Of a DNA stretch of 64,000 nucleotides, positions 35,973-44,414 are shown piece after piece (positions within the stretch are counted from its first letter, which is position 1; each line of letters starts with the position of its first letter). The stretch covers positions 1-64,000 of the forward strand of contig NZ_PDDM01000025.1 in assembly GCF_002914585.1 (NCBI RefSeq). The letters run 5' to 3'. Under the pieces are notes generated by a model. That model made no database searches, was not told where the DNA came from, and saw nothing but the letters and a program-made list of their open reading frames with translations. The DNA comes from Pseudanabaena sp. BC1403 (GTDB lineage: Bacteria > Cyanobacteriota > Cyanobacteriia > Pseudanabaenales > Pseudanabaenaceae). The position numbers and the translations under genes are program-made.

Positions 35973-36668
35973 CTACCATTGAACGCGATACATAGAAAAT
36001 AGCAACCCGTCTTTTTTGGCAGTAATTTTGCCACCCATCGACTGCACAAGCTCCGTAACTTCACTAAGGGGTGTCAGAAAAACCTCTGAACCTAAATAGG
36101 TTTCTAAAATCGCCCAATTTTCGGCAAACTCCAAATCAGGTGCGATCGCATCAAAAATTAATACCCCATTTGGTTTTAGTACTCGTTTAGCCTCACGCAC
36201 AACCAATTTCAAATACTCAAGCGGGTAATAGCAACTAAATCCAGTCGCAATCACGCGATCAAAAAATCCATTCTCGTAACTTAACTGATGGGCTGCCCCA
36301 AGTTGTACCCCTTTAAATAATTTAGAATTTAGTTGTGAACCCCTTGAATTAAGAGCTTCTTTAGCCACAAAACTAATTTCCTGCCCGTAAAAAAATACTT
36401 CCCAGTCACGCCAAGGATAAATCAAAAAACTTACCCCACAGCCAATATCTAGGCAACGCTGATTTTTTTGAAATTGTGCCAATTCCCAAAATGGCGAAGC
36501 AATTTTGCTAGATAGAGCATGACTTACCCACTCCCGAAAAAGCGGCATCGACTCCACCTCAGCGGGCAAATCAAATGCTTCATTACGATATTCGCGATCA
36601 TAGCGTTTCTGCACTGTAGCGATCGCAGGTGTCCAGTCATCAGCTTGAGATGTAAAAGCTTTATTCAT
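35973..36668 (-). CDS. class I SAM-dependent methyltransferase
   Basis: A 231-aa Rossmann-fold methyltransferase. The SAM-binding motif I is RCLDIGCGVSFLIYP (about 72-86); motif IV-like FFDRVIATGFSCYYPLEYL and the post-motif VLKPNGVLIFDAIAP follow. The substrate cannot be inferred. It follows hicA by 10 bp on the same strand and may be read from the same transcript. Confidence 0.85.
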   Translation of the reverse strand: MNKAFTSQADDWTPAIATVQKRYDREYRNEAFDLPAEVESMPLFREWVSHALSSKIASPFWELAQFQKNQRCLDIGCGVSFLIYPWRDWEVFFYGQEISFVAKEALNSRGSQLNSKLFKGVQLGAAHQLSYENGFFDRVIATGFSCYYPLEYLKLVVREAKRVLKPNGVLIFDAIAPDLEFAENWAILETYLGSEVFLTPLSEVTELVQSMGGKITAKKDGLLFSMYRVQW

Positions 36669-36678
36669 TATTTAAGGT

Positions 36679-36888
36679 CTATAAAAAATTAATACCTGCT
36701 TGTTTCTCGATCGCTTTCAAAGTGCCTATTGGAATCATTTTGCTGCTATGAACAGGAACAATAACAGTCCGCCTAGTATCAGGATTAAATAACTTGAGAT
36801 GAGAGCCATTTTGAGATACTTCTAAAAATCCTGCTGATTTAAGTTGTTTAATAACTTGACTAGCAGTTAATCGCGGTGATTTAGGCAT
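36679..36888 (-). CDS. hicA: HicA-family mRNA interferase toxin
   Basis: A 69-aa HicA/YcfA protein with a dsRBD-like fold: LTASQVIKQLKSAGF, the catalytic His in NGSHLKLFNP (His29) and RRTVIVPVHSSKMIPIGTLKAIEKQAGI. HicA cleaves mRNA independently of ribosomes until bound by HicB (family knowledge). The catalytic motif is intact. It follows hicB in the B-to-A order, separated by 82 bp that hold a degraded duplicate of the hicB end. Confidence 0.92.
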   Translation of the reverse strand: MPKSPRLTASQVIKQLKSAGFLEVSQNGSHLKLFNPDTRRTVIVPVHSSKMIPIGTLKAIEKQAGINFL

Positions 36889-36964
36889 AAAAAATTTTTA
36901 CAGAGCCAACTAAACTTCCCGCAAAATAAAGCAGCGCTTGGATTTTGGCAAGTGATTTAGACAT
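36881..36964 (-). pseudogene. degraded duplicate of the hicB-end/hicA-start junction
   Basis: The plus-strand text at 36960-36990 (end of hicB, then cataaaaac) is mirrored with about 80 percent identity at 36885-36915. A second GTTGGCTCTGTAA end (Leu-Ala-Leu-stop, as in hicB) is followed by a second ATGCCTAAATCAC start (hicA). An ATG at 36964 begins MSKSLAKIQALL, resembling the hicA start MPKSPRL, and dies after 27 codons. It looks like the scar of a tandem duplication of a hic unit. Confidence 0.5.
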
Positions 36965-36970
36965 AAAAAC

Positions 36971-37180
36971 TTAAAGAGCTAACTCAACCATTTCAGAGCT
37001 TGGCTTTTTAACTAATAAATGATCAGGTAATGGCTCTAGCATTAGAAAAATAGCATCTTTAAGATTAGATATTGCTTCTTCACGACTATCTCCATGAGAA
37101 GATACAAAATTTAACTCTGGGCAGGTTGCCGAATAAGATTGCACTTCCTCATCCCATTCTAAAATCGCACGAACTATCAT
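36971..37180 (-). CDS. hicB: HicB-family antitoxin
   Basis: A 69-aa short HicB with the partial RNase H-like fold: AILEWDEEVQSYSATCPELN, the Gly-Asp-Ser turn SHGDSREEAISNLKDAIFLML, and a tail lacking the extra C-terminal DNA-binding helix-turn-helix. It should neutralise the adjacent HicA; autoregulation would need another DNA-binding surface. It lies upstream of hicA, next to a decayed Uma2 gene. Confidence 0.9.
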   Translation of the reverse strand: MIVRAILEWDEEVQSYSATCPELNFVSSHGDSREEAISNLKDAIFLMLEPLPDHLLVKKPSSEMVELAL

Positions 37181-37189
37181 AAATTTATT

Positions 37190-37382
37190 TCAAAAATTAA
37201 TATTTTCGTATAGATCTGCCAAGCTAACTTCAACACCAATCGATGACAGCATAAACCGAGCATCTAAATGGATGGTCATACTCGATAAACAATCATTGAT
37301 GTTTCGATTGCTTAATATAACGCTCTACATGGGGTTTTACCCGATCAATTAACAAATATTCCTGAAAGCTAGAATAGGTTGA
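37190..37382 (-). pseudogene. Uma2-family nuclease remnant (3' part only)
   Basis: The minus strand reads STYSSFQEYLLIDRVKPHVE then RYIKQ and a stop. One frame over it continues MTIHLDARFMLSSIGVEVSL-ADLYENINF to a TGA at 37190-37192. These are the last third of the Uma2 (DUF820) PD-(D/E)xK family, which is abundant in cyanobacteria, with a frameshift in the middle and the 5' part missing. Confidence 0.7.
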
Positions 37383-37409
37383 CTAGATTCGCTTATCAAA
37401 AACTCTGGA

Positions 37410-38072
37410 TTAAACTGCTTGTTGTTTTTGAGCTTTGAGGTAGGCAAAGACCGACTTATCACCAATATCAGGTGGAATTTCTTGAGTCACTTTACGAATC
37501 GCAAAGATTACAAACAAAACTGCCCAAGCACCTAATAGTCCTCGCTCGATCGCTACAGGCAAAATATTAACTAAATGTCCAAGAATTAGCAAAGGCAATA
37601 TGGGTACTAAAAATTTTGTCTCAAAGCGATTAAAACAAAAAGTTTCTTTAAAAAAGATGCCAGTCAATGCTGCAAAATTAAACCCAACAGCAATTAGTGC
37701 GATTGGATGATTGTAAATAGCGATCGCTAAAGGCTCAGGAGAGTAAATTGCTACAACCACCGCAGCGATCGTCCCGATCACCCAAAAGCTCTGCAAAACC
37801 CGATGTAGTAACTCCAGATAAATATGAATCGTCCATAGCGCAACACCTAACCCGACAGAAAACCCGACATACAGCAAAGTCAACCAATTTAGGATTTCAG
37901 GATTATTGGGCTGCAACAGCACTAATATTGCACCCACGCTAAAACATAGAGCAGAGATCGCTAAAGCACTACGGTACACAATTACCCCAAAGCGATCGTC
38001 TTTTGTAATCGTAAACTCACCAAACTGGCCTTGATAAACTTCAGATTTAGTTTCCACAAATTTCTCCGCCAA
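37410..38072 (-). CDS. DUF2301 integral membrane protein
   Basis: A 220-aa protein with about six membrane helices between residues 28 and 200, preceded by a hydrophilic N-terminus (VYQGQFGEFTITKDDRFGVIVYRSALAI). Layout and length fit the cyanobacterial DUF2301 family, also seen in plants. The motif FKETFCFNRFETKFLVP is between helices. The function is unknown. It is transcribed away from the lipoprotein gene at 38411. Confidence 0.85.
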   Translation of the reverse strand: MAEKFVETKSEVYQGQFGEFTITKDDRFGVIVYRSALAISALCFSVGAILVLLQPNNPEILNWLTLLYVGFSVGLGVALWTIHIYLELLHRVLQSFWVIGTIAAVVVAIYSPEPLAIAIYNHPIALIAVGFNFAALTGIFFKETFCFNRFETKFLVPILPLLILGHLVNILPVAIERGLLGAWAVLFVIFAIRKVTQEIPPDIGDKSVFAYLKAQKQQAV

Positions 38073-38147
38073 TGACTATTACTCAAAGTATAGATGACAG
38101 CAATCTGACTATTTACCTTCAGCAGTTTTACTAAAGCGTAAACTGCC

Positions 38148-38233
38148 ATTATTTAAAGCCCTTACTGAATTTGGTATAACCAAATTCAGTAAGGGCTTTA
38201 AATAATCAAAATGTCGTTGTCATTTTGATTATT
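38148..38233. repeat. two overlapping palindromes between divergent genes
   Basis: Palindrome 1: 28-bp perfect arms, 38148-38175 and 38179-38206, loop ATA. Its centre TTGGTATAACCAA reads like a family-B right end fused to a left end. Palindrome 2: 13-bp arms 38201-38213 and 38221-38233, sharing AATAA with the first. They lie between the starts of the DUF2301 gene (minus) and the lipoprotein gene (plus). The rest of the 38073-38410 gap shows nothing else. Confidence 0.8.
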
Positions 38234-38410
38234 GGGATTACAGCACTATAAAAACTACAACCCCAGAATTGGATTCATCATAAAACTTGTTGTTATCTCT
38301 TGTTAATGATTGCCAAAATTACCATAATGCTTTACTATCTTGCAGTCAAAATCGACAAAATTCGGATGACGCTGTACCGAAAACCAAGTAGGCAGCAGAG
38401 GAACTTTATT

Positions 38411-39271
38411 ATGCGTATTTATTACCTAGCTGGCGTGATTCTTAGCGTTACTACAATCCTTAGTGCTTGCGGTGAGGGTACACCAGTCGAATGTACGATC
38501 ACCACGACAAGTGAAAGAAGACAAGGCGTTGTCAAAACAGCCAAATTTGCTCCTGGTACAGATTGCGAGCAAATGAGAGGACTTGCAGAATCTGGGCAGC
38601 CATTGCCCACTCTTGCTGGTAGTGCACCTACAAGTACTGCACCCAAGGCTGCCGCAACTCCTCCCGCGCCGACTTTTAATACCCCATTTGTCGCTGGGCA
38701 GAAAACACAGGATCTGATTACCATCACTGATAAACAGGCAAGAGTTCAGGAGCTAGAACAGAAAATTGGGGTTGACTCCAAACAATCGCGAGATCCATTC
38801 ACTAGTACTGTGATTAATCCAGTACCAAAGTTAGAAACATTGTTGGCAAAGCCCAAAGCACTTCCTAACCTGCGTGCTGCTGTAGTTGTAAGAACATCTA
38901 ACCGTCCGAGTAAAATCGTGTTGCCACCTGACACCAGAGCTGCTGATGGCACAAAAGTCACAGGGACTGTCGAAGTTGCAGGTACGATCTACGCAATTAT
39001 TAGTGCCTTTGGTGAGTCAACATCTCGTTATGTTAGGGCTGGTCAAATGATTTCCAACGGGAAGGTGTTGGTGAAGCGAATTGATACCAATGCAGAGCCA
39101 CCAATTGTTGTGCTACAGCAAAATGGAGTTGAGGTATTACGTGCTGTAGGTGCTCCAATTGTTAGTTCTAATCCTGATCAACCTGTTGACCCCGCCGCTG
39201 CTCCAGCCACCCCTAACCCTGCAAATTCCCCTACTACTGCTCCATTTACGCTATTGCCTCCTGCTCAATAA
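38411..39271 (+). CDS. lipoprotein with PilP-like C-terminal region
   Basis: A 286-aa protein from ATG 38411. Upstream in-frame codons exist, but this start gives a clean lipoprotein signal, MRIYYLAGVILSVTTILSAC, with the lipobox LSAC. After a Cys-containing and Pro/Ala/Thr-rich linker comes QSRDPF (about 120), the motif seen in PilP. A C-terminal beta domain follows (GTVEVAGTIYAIISAFGEST, RYVRAGQMISNGKVLVKRI, PPIVVLQQNG), then a Pro/Ala-rich tail. I infer an envelope protein related to the type IV pilus PilP; no pilus gene is adjacent. Confidence 0.65.
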   Translation: MRIYYLAGVILSVTTILSACGEGTPVECTITTTSERRQGVVKTAKFAPGTDCEQMRGLAESGQPLPTLAGSAPTSTAPKAAATPPAPTFNTPFVAGQKTQDLITITDKQARVQELEQKIGVDSKQSRDPFTSTVINPVPKLETLLAKPKALPNLRAAVVVRTSNRPSKIVLPPDTRAADGTKVTGTVEVAGTIYAIISAFGESTSRYVRAGQMISNGKVLVKRIDTNAEPPIVVLQQNGVEVLRAVGAPIVSSNPDQPVDPAAAPATPNPANSPTTAPFTLLPPAQ

Positions 39272-39284
39272 TAAATATCCATCT

Positions 39285-39424
39285 TCCAAATGGCGTTGCC
39301 ATTTGGAGGTATTAAAAAACTCTCTGGACTTGAGTTTTATAGCTATAGCCATTTATGTTAGGACAAACCCAAAGCCTAAAGAGAGTTGCGGCTTTGCGCC
39401 GCAACTCTCTTTTAGGCTTTGGGT
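39285..39424. repeat. two palindromes after the lipoprotein gene
   Basis: A 10-bp-arm hairpin (39285-39307, TCCAAATGGC/GCCATTTGGA) is followed by a 26-bp-arm palindrome (39367-39424) with cap ACCCAAAGCC, core TTGCGGC...GCCGCAA and one bulged base. Together with three further structures they fill the 394-bp gap to infC almost completely. Confidence 0.8.
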
Positions 39425-39441
39425 CTTAACTCAGGCGTATC

Positions 39442-39549
39442 TAATACCAAAACACAAAGTGGCTACGCCACTTTGTGTTTTTAAAACCCTTACAGAGTTT
39501 GCTTTTTAATTCACAAAAGTGTGACAACACTTCTGTGAATTGGTATAAC
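39442..39549. mobile_element. family-B element
   Basis: Ends TAATACCAAAACACAAAGTGG and ...CTGTGAATTGGTATAAC. The left hairpin is CACAAAGTGGC...GCCACTTTGTG. The middle reads AAAACCCTTACAG. The right hairpin is TCACAAAAGTG...CACTTCTGTGA. No coding capacity. Same layout as 60596-60704 and, inverted, 56952-57058. Confidence 0.75.
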
Positions 39550-39565
39550 TGCATTGTGGATAATA

Positions 39566-39622
39566 TGCAGTTAGCTCTAAACCCAAGTAGTGAATCACTA
39601 CTTGGGTTTAGAGCTAACTGCA
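39566..39622. repeat. 57-bp essentially perfect palindrome
   Basis: Two 28-bp arms (39566-39593 and 39595-39622) separated by one base. It is the longest perfect palindrome in the window and includes AAACCCAAGTAG/CTACTTGGGTTT. It sits between a family-B element and the infC terminator. Confidence 0.9.
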
Positions 39623-39632
39623 AACAGGTATA

Positions 39633-39667
39633 AATCAAAAAGCTTCGCGATGCGAAGCTTTTTGATT
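39633..39667 (-). terminator. infC terminator hairpin
   Basis: Perfect 16-bp arms AATCAAAAAGCTTCGC (39633) and GCGAAGCTTTTTGATT (39652) with loop GAT. The right arm overlaps the infC stop codon. Confidence 0.85.
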
Positions 39668-40190
39668 ATTTCTTTGGAGCCATCAACATAGTGATATTTC
39701 TTCCTTCGCGCTTAGGATATTGCTGAATCTCAGCGACAGACTCTAAATCACTAGCCATGCGATTCAACAAAACTTCAGCAAGATCAACGTGTTGAATTTC
39801 GCGACCACGAAACATTACTGTTGCTTTGACTTTATCGCCTTCTTTCAAAAAGCGTTCTGCATGATTGATTCGCACTTTATAATCATGCTCCTCAATTTTG
39901 TAGCGCATCTTGACTTCTTTGACATCGGAAGTATGTTGTTTTTTGCGAGCTTCGCGTGCCTTTTTCTCTTGCTCAAACTTGAATTTGCCATAGTCCATGA
40001 TTCGACATACAGGAGGATCAGCTTTATCGCTGACTAGCACAAGATCTAGCTCTTTTTCTTCAGCCATTTTCAAGGCTTCTTTGGGGGTTAGGATGCCGAG
40101 TTGCTCCCCCTCCATATCAATGACTCGAATTTTTGGATATCTGATACGTTCGTTGATTTGGGGAAGGTCTTTAATTGGCTTTTTAGTCAT
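39666..40190 (-). CDS. infC: translation initiation factor IF-3
   Basis: A 174-aa IF-3 that binds the 30S subunit and controls start-codon selection. The N-terminal domain begins [22 protein letters not shown]; the linker is lysine-rich ([11 protein letters not shown]). The C-terminal domain has [39 protein letters not shown] and a final LMAPKK. The start is a normal ATG rather than the AUU used in E. coli. A good sigma70 promoter overlaps the end of aroB at 40337-40365, giving a leader of about 140 nt. Confidence 0.97.
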   Translation of the reverse strand: MTKKPIKDLPQINERIRYPKIRVIDMEGEQLGILTPKEALKMAEEKELDLVLVSDKADPPVCRIMDYGKFKFEQEKKAREARKKQHTSDVKEVKMRYKIEEHDYKVRINHAERFLKEGDKVKATVMFRGREIQHVDLAEVLLNRMASDLESVAEIQQYPKREGRNITMLMAPKK

Positions 40191-40336
40191 GAAATCTCTG
40201 TTGTCTAGACTCTTGGGGGTATTGGTTTAAATTACTAATGGTTTACAAATATATACTTATACTAAGCGATACATGCAAACTAAATATTTGGTATGTCCTA
40301 GCTTAGCATTTTTTTGCTTGACATAAATGTTTAAGT

Positions 40337-40365
40337 ATAGTACGAACTACCATTTAATGTGTCAA
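40337..40365 (-). promoter_or_regulatory. sigma70-type promoter for infC
   Basis: On the minus strand: -35 TTGACA (40365-40360), 17-bp spacer, -10 TACTAT (40342-40337). It starts four bases beyond the aroB stop codon. A second TTGACA on the opposite strand (about 40318) forms an inverted repeat TGCTTGACA...TGTCAAGCA around the promoter, possibly an operator or a divergent start. Confidence 0.65.
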
Positions 40366-40368
40366 GCA

Positions 40369-41499
40369 TTATGCCATCATTTTTCGTAAATTTTGGTTAA
40401 CCATATCCGAGGTTACCCGATCGCTTAGGGTTACCGATCCGATCGCTGTAGGTAAAATAAAGCGAACTTTGCCAGCTTCTACTTTCTTGTCGGTAGATAG
40501 CGACTCAATAATTGATTCAAGATTAATGTCCGCAGGTACTGTCTGTGGTAAATGAGTTTTAGCAATTAATGCTACTTGTTGAACTTGATCTAACTCAGAC
40601 CATAGGCCAAGATCGACGGCGATCGCACCCGCAATTACCATTCCTAGCCCGACAGCTTCACCATGATTGTAAAGGCGATAGTTGGTAACCGATTCGATCG
40701 CATGACCAACTGTATGACCATAGTTGAGAATGGCGCGAAGATTTCCTTCTTTCTCATCCTTGGATACGACTTCAGCTTTAGCTTTGGCACAACGATACAA
40801 AATTGTTTGCAGCAATTCCGATGAAATATAACGTAACTGATCGAGGCGATCGCAATTAGCTAATAAATCAAACAATTCCCGATCCCAGATTATGCCGTAC
40901 TTAATAACCTCTGCCATCGCTGAACGAAACTCACGAGCTGGCAAAGTTTTTAAGACTTCAGGATCGACCCAAACTAGTCGGGGTTGATAAAAAGCACCGA
41001 TTAAGTTTTTACCTTGTGGATGGTTGATCCCCGTCTTGCCACCGATGGCGGAATCCACCATTGCCAAAAGTGTGGTGGGAACTTGAACAAGATCAATACC
41101 GCGTAACCAAGTTGCTGCCGCATAGCCCGACATATCGCCAATCACTCCACCACCGAGGGCAACAATCATTGATGAGCGTTCTAAACGATGGGCAAGAGCC
41201 GCGTCATAAATCTTTTGAAGTGAGTTCGCGGTTTTGAAGCGTTCACCTGCGGGCAAGATTAAATAAGCAACATCAAAACCTGCGTTACTTAGGGAAGTCT
41301 GGACAGTTTCGCCATAGTGCTTGTAAATAACGGGATTGGAGACAATAAGAACTTTTTTGCTTTTTTTGCCTAAACCAATTTCTACTAATTTATCGCCTAA
41401 GTTTTTGAGGCTATGCGATGCGATCGCAATGTCATAACTACGATTAGGCTGGTTATCGCTATTTAGAGCAACGGTAACTGTTGCGGAGTTTTCAGACAT
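40369..41499 (-). CDS. aroB: 3-dehydroquinate synthase
   Basis: A 376-aa NAD- and metal-dependent enzyme, second step of the shikimate pathway (DAHP to 3-dehydroquinate). Motifs: the NAD-binding [19 protein letters not shown] (about 98-116), [21 protein letters not shown], the metal-site Glu in MAEVIKYG, and [13 protein letters not shown] with HGEAVGLGM for metal-ligand histidines. Length is normal. It is followed by infC, which has its own promoter. Confidence 0.98.
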   Translation of the reverse strand: MSENSATVTVALNSDNQPNRSYDIAIASHSLKNLGDKLVEIGLGKKSKKVLIVSNPVIYKHYGETVQTSLSNAGFDVAYLILPAGERFKTANSLQKIYDAALAHRLERSSMIVALGGGVIGDMSGYAAATWLRGIDLVQVPTTLLAMVDSAIGGKTGINHPQGKNLIGAFYQPRLVWVDPEVLKTLPAREFRSAMAEVIKYGIIWDRELFDLLANCDRLDQLRYISSELLQTILYRCAKAKAEVVSKDEKEGNLRAILNYGHTVGHAIESVTNYRLYNHGEAVGLGMVIAGAIAVDLGLWSELDQVQQVALIAKTHLPQTVPADINLESIIESLSTDKKVEAGKVRFILPTAIGSVTLSDRVTSDMVNQNLRKMMA

Positions 41500-41558
41500 A
41501 TTTCTAGATAAATGATCTAATTCTCATGGTAGCAGCGATCATGGTTTCAAATCTCGCA

Positions 41559-41611
41559 ACCAAATAAGAATGTAAAGCAGTGCAAAGCGCTGCTTTACAT
41601 TCTTATTTGGT
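41559..41611 (-). terminator. 22-bp palindrome containing the holA stop codon
   Basis: Arms 41559-41580 and 41590-41611 are perfect, with core CAGTGCAAAGCGCTG. The holA stop (41603-41605) lies in the right arm. It probably terminates holA ahead of aroB. Confidence 0.85.
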
Positions 41612-42586
41612 CATAGCTTGGCATAGCTCAATAATTGCGGTTTGCAATGTTGCCGTTTCGTCTTTACCATGCTTGAGGTCGGCTTCTAATCGCAACAAAA
41701 TACTTAGTGATCGCATTAACTTTTGACTATTTAGACCCTGTACTTCTTGCTTCAGAAAATATATTCGCTTAGGATTACCAACTTCAGCAGCATCAGCGAT
41801 CGCCTTATCATCTCGTTCTCCCGATTCTTGCATCAGCTTAATCCAAAGCCATGTGCGAAACTGGCCCACCAAAGTTGCACAGATCCGTAAACCCACTTCA
41901 TTATTTCGCAGTAATTCCGCAATCAAAGAGAGTGATTGACTAGTATTTGCGGAGCGAATCGCACTAGCTAATTGCAAGCTATTGTGAGCCGAGACTTGCA
42001 CAAGTGGGGCAATTTCTTTAGCTGTAAGTGGCTTCGTTTTCCCATAGTGTAACAGTTGTAACTTTTGCAATTCCATTGTCAGTCGGCGCGTATCATTACC
42101 AATCGCTTCAACTAGGAGATCTATGCCATCTGATGCTATTTTTAAGTCAATTTCTGTGGCGGTTTGTTTCACTAATTGGACGATCGCATCAGTTTTCCAA
42201 GGAGGTATTAGCGAAAACTCTAAAATCTGGGAATACTTCTGCAACAACTTGGTAGATTTGGCTCTCCCATCAGGCTTATTTGATGATGTAAACAAGATGT
42301 AGGAGTCTAAAGGTAAATGGTTAAAAGTTCTTTCTAGCTCTAATAGTAGCGATTCAGAACAACGTTGGGCGATCGCCGTATCAGCTAACCAAGTTAAACG
42401 ACTACCCATCCCAAAGGGCGAAGTTACAGCTTGGTTTAGCCCATCCATCACCTCAAGATCCCCTGTAGCACTGATTTTGACGTAATTAAAGTCAAGCCAC
42501 ATCGGATCGACATGAGTGTCTATCAGTTTTTTTACTGCTTGAGAAATTTGATAGTCGTCATCGCCCCAATAAAAGTAGACAGGCAT
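41603..42586 (-). CDS. holA: DNA polymerase III subunit delta
   Basis: A 327-aa HolA, the clamp-loader wrench that opens the beta clamp. Recognised by the N-terminal YFYWGDDDYQISQAVKKL, SPFGMGSRLTWLADT, DSYILFTSSNKPDGR, IKISD-like DLKIASDGIDLLVEAIGNDTRRLTMELQKL and the C-terminal helical domain (AIRSANTSQSLSLIAELL...LKHGKDE). Length is normal. It diverges from the sugar transferase gene, with only about 40 bp between starts. Confidence 0.93.
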   Translation of the reverse strand: MPVYFYWGDDDYQISQAVKKLIDTHVDPMWLDFNYVKISATGDLEVMDGLNQAVTSPFGMGSRLTWLADTAIAQRCSESLLLELERTFNHLPLDSYILFTSSNKPDGRAKSTKLLQKYSQILEFSLIPPWKTDAIVQLVKQTATEIDLKIASDGIDLLVEAIGNDTRRLTMELQKLQLLHYGKTKPLTAKEIAPLVQVSAHNSLQLASAIRSANTSQSLSLIAELLRNNEVGLRICATLVGQFRTWLWIKLMQESGERDDKAIADAAEVGNPKRIYFLKQEVQGLNSQKLMRSLSILLRLEADLKHGKDETATLQTAIIELCQAMTK

Positions 42587-42627
42587 TGTATGATTAGTTC
42601 AACTATGTGGTGTGGTGTAGAGATTTG

Positions 42628-43320
42628 ATGATTACTAGAAGCAAAGCAAATAGTCAAGTTAGCCTCCGTCCAAAAAAATCGGTTACAAATCGTACAGATT
42701 ACTATGCAAGTTGGGGAAAAAGAGTCTTTGATATCGCATTTGCATCAATTGTTTTAACTGCGTTTTCTCCAGTTTATTTAGCAATTACGTTGCTGGTTTT
42801 CATTAGTTCTCCTGGCTCAGTTTTGTATATTCATCCTAGAGTTGGTTTAAATGGTTCTAAATTTAATTGCATCAAGTTTAGAACTATGATTAATGGCGCA
42901 GATCAAGCTCTTGAAGATTATTTAAATTCATGCCCGATTAGCCGTGCTGAATATGAATCATCTTTTAAGCTTAAACATGATCCTCGGATTACCAAAATTG
43001 GTAAGTTCTTGCGGACTACCAGTTTGGATGAGCTGCCCCAGTTTTGGAATGTACTTATTGGCGATATGAGTGTAGTTGGTCCAAGACCATTGGTTCAAGA
43101 TGAACTAAGTAAATATGGCACTGCGATCGATCGAGTACTTAGTGTTCGACCTGGTATTGCGGGACTATGGCAAGTTTCAGGAAGAAACGATATTCCTTAC
43201 GCCAAGAGGGTACAGATTGATGCAAGCTATGTTAGACGCATGAGTTTTTTGCTTGATCTGCATCTTATATTTAAAACTATTTTGGTTGTGATTTTCCCCA
43301 AAGGGAATGGAGCATATTAA
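42628..43320 (+). CDS. polyprenyl-phosphate sugar-1-phosphate transferase (WcaJ/WbaP C-terminal type)
   Basis: A 230-aa bacterial sugar transferase. ATG 42628 is preferred over an in-frame GTG at 42607. One membrane (re-entrant) helix (about 25-50) precedes the catalytic domain: KFNCIKFRTM, the GKFLRTTSLDELPQFWNVL block and MSVVGPRPL with the catalytic Asp-Glu pair, then RPGIAGLWQVSGR. It transfers a sugar phosphate to undecaprenyl phosphate, the first step of exopolysaccharide or O-antigen synthesis. The upstream polytopic domain of full WbaP is absent. The stop is in the palindrome shared with the convergent gene. Confidence 0.93.
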   Translation: MITRSKANSQVSLRPKKSVTNRTDYYASWGKRVFDIAFASIVLTAFSPVYLAITLLVFISSPGSVLYIHPRVGLNGSKFNCIKFRTMINGADQALEDYLNSCPISRAEYESSFKLKHDPRITKIGKFLRTTSLDELPQFWNVLIGDMSVVGPRPLVQDELSKYGTAIDRVLSVRPGIAGLWQVSGRNDIPYAKRVQIDASYVRRMSFLLDLHLIFKTILVVIFPKGNGAY

Positions 43321-43362
43321 AAATAATAAAGGGGCGCTAAGCGCCCCTTTATTATTTTTAAT
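43316..43362. terminator. 23-bp perfect palindrome spanning two convergent stop codons
   Basis: Arms 43316-43338 and 43340-43362, single-base centre, core GGGGCGCTAAGCGCCCC, A/T-rich ends. The stops of the sugar transferase (43318-43320) and of the membrane protein (43358-43360) are mirror images within the arms. Confidence 0.9.
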
Positions 43363-44299
43363 TTCTACGACTACGAGTTGTTGGTCGCGAAGATAAATCA
43401 AACTCTAAAGCTGCTGCCATCCCCCACAGAATAAATGCAAGAATCCAGAAGAATTCAGCAGGCTCTCCACTTTGATATTGTTTACCTTCACAAACTTTAC
43501 TGATACCAGTATTGATGCTGTAGTTAAACCATAAGTCGCCAAAGAACATAGCGATACCAGCACTACCAAGCAATCGCCAAGATTGAGCAGCTTTACCACC
43601 CCAAAAAGCGAGTAAAAGAATTGTTGCAACAATTAGTAACCAAATATCGCCAAGTGCATAAACAATATTCAGGATTTTGCCTGTATCTAGAGAAAACTCT
43701 CCACCTACGCCGAAGGTAACATACGCCGCTACAACGACTCCGACAAAGCCAACAGCACCAACGATCCCCCATTGCTTAGGATACAGATTTAGTCTTCTGC
43801 CAATCACAGACATTGCCATACCCCATGACAAAAACACGTAAGTTGCTGTGAAAAAGACATCGGCGATTGATGGAAAAGTTTCCACTAAATCCTTAGCCCC
43901 TTTTGCTCCGCCAGCAATCAATCCACTTTGATATTGAAAATCTAGATAACCAAAAATTAAATTTCCAATCCCCCAAGACAGAATACCTATCCCAAGCCCT
44001 AACCAAACATTTCGACCGCTAATAATTTTAGAACTACGCCAGTTACGTAGACAGAGTATGCCTGAACAAGAGATAGCTACAGTTTGAAAAATGTACGTTC
44101 CGTATCGATACCAATTTGGTCTTACGAATAGGTCTTTTATTGGCTTGGCGCATTCTTCGGGCTTGATGACATGTGGTCCATCGGTTGGGACATTAAAAAA
44201 CAGGTAGAACATAAGAGCTAGGGCTGCCCATCCGATCGCTGCCCAAACAATAGATTGCGTGGAAATCCCTGACGGTGAGGGAGATTTAGCTCTACTCAT
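43358..44299 (-). CDS. polytopic membrane protein of unknown function
   Basis: A 313-aa protein with about eight or nine membrane helices. A 25-residue hydrophilic N-terminus is followed by helix 1 (IVWAAIGWAALALMFYLFF), a periplasmic-looking loop with two cysteines (EECAKPIKDLFV), then regularly spaced helices with many Gly and Trp. The C-terminal tail is Arg-rich. I do not recognise the family. It is transcribed alone, convergent with the sugar transferase gene. Confidence 0.75.
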   Translation of the reverse strand: MSRAKSPSPSGISTQSIVWAAIGWAALALMFYLFFNVPTDGPHVIKPEECAKPIKDLFVRPNWYRYGTYIFQTVAISCSGILCLRNWRSSKIISGRNVWLGLGIGILSWGIGNLIFGYLDFQYQSGLIAGGAKGAKDLVETFPSIADVFFTATYVFLSWGMAMSVIGRRLNLYPKQWGIVGAVGFVGVVVAAYVTFGVGGEFSLDTGKILNIVYALGDIWLLIVATILLLAFWGGKAAQSWRLLGSAGIAMFFGDLWFNYSINTGISKVCEGKQYQSGEPAEFFWILAFILWGMAAALEFDLSSRPTTRSRRN

Positions 44300-44414
44300 G
44301 AATCTTGCACCTTAGCTACAACCATAAGAAATCAAAGTATTAAAAAAAGAAAATAACAAGTATTGAGTTACAAGTCATAACTTTAGAAGAAAACGTAGAA
44401 AGAAGCCAGTTAGA

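Noticed and set aside
39285-39667. CRISPR array
   Set aside because: The repeats are palindromes of different sequence without regular spacers or cas genes.
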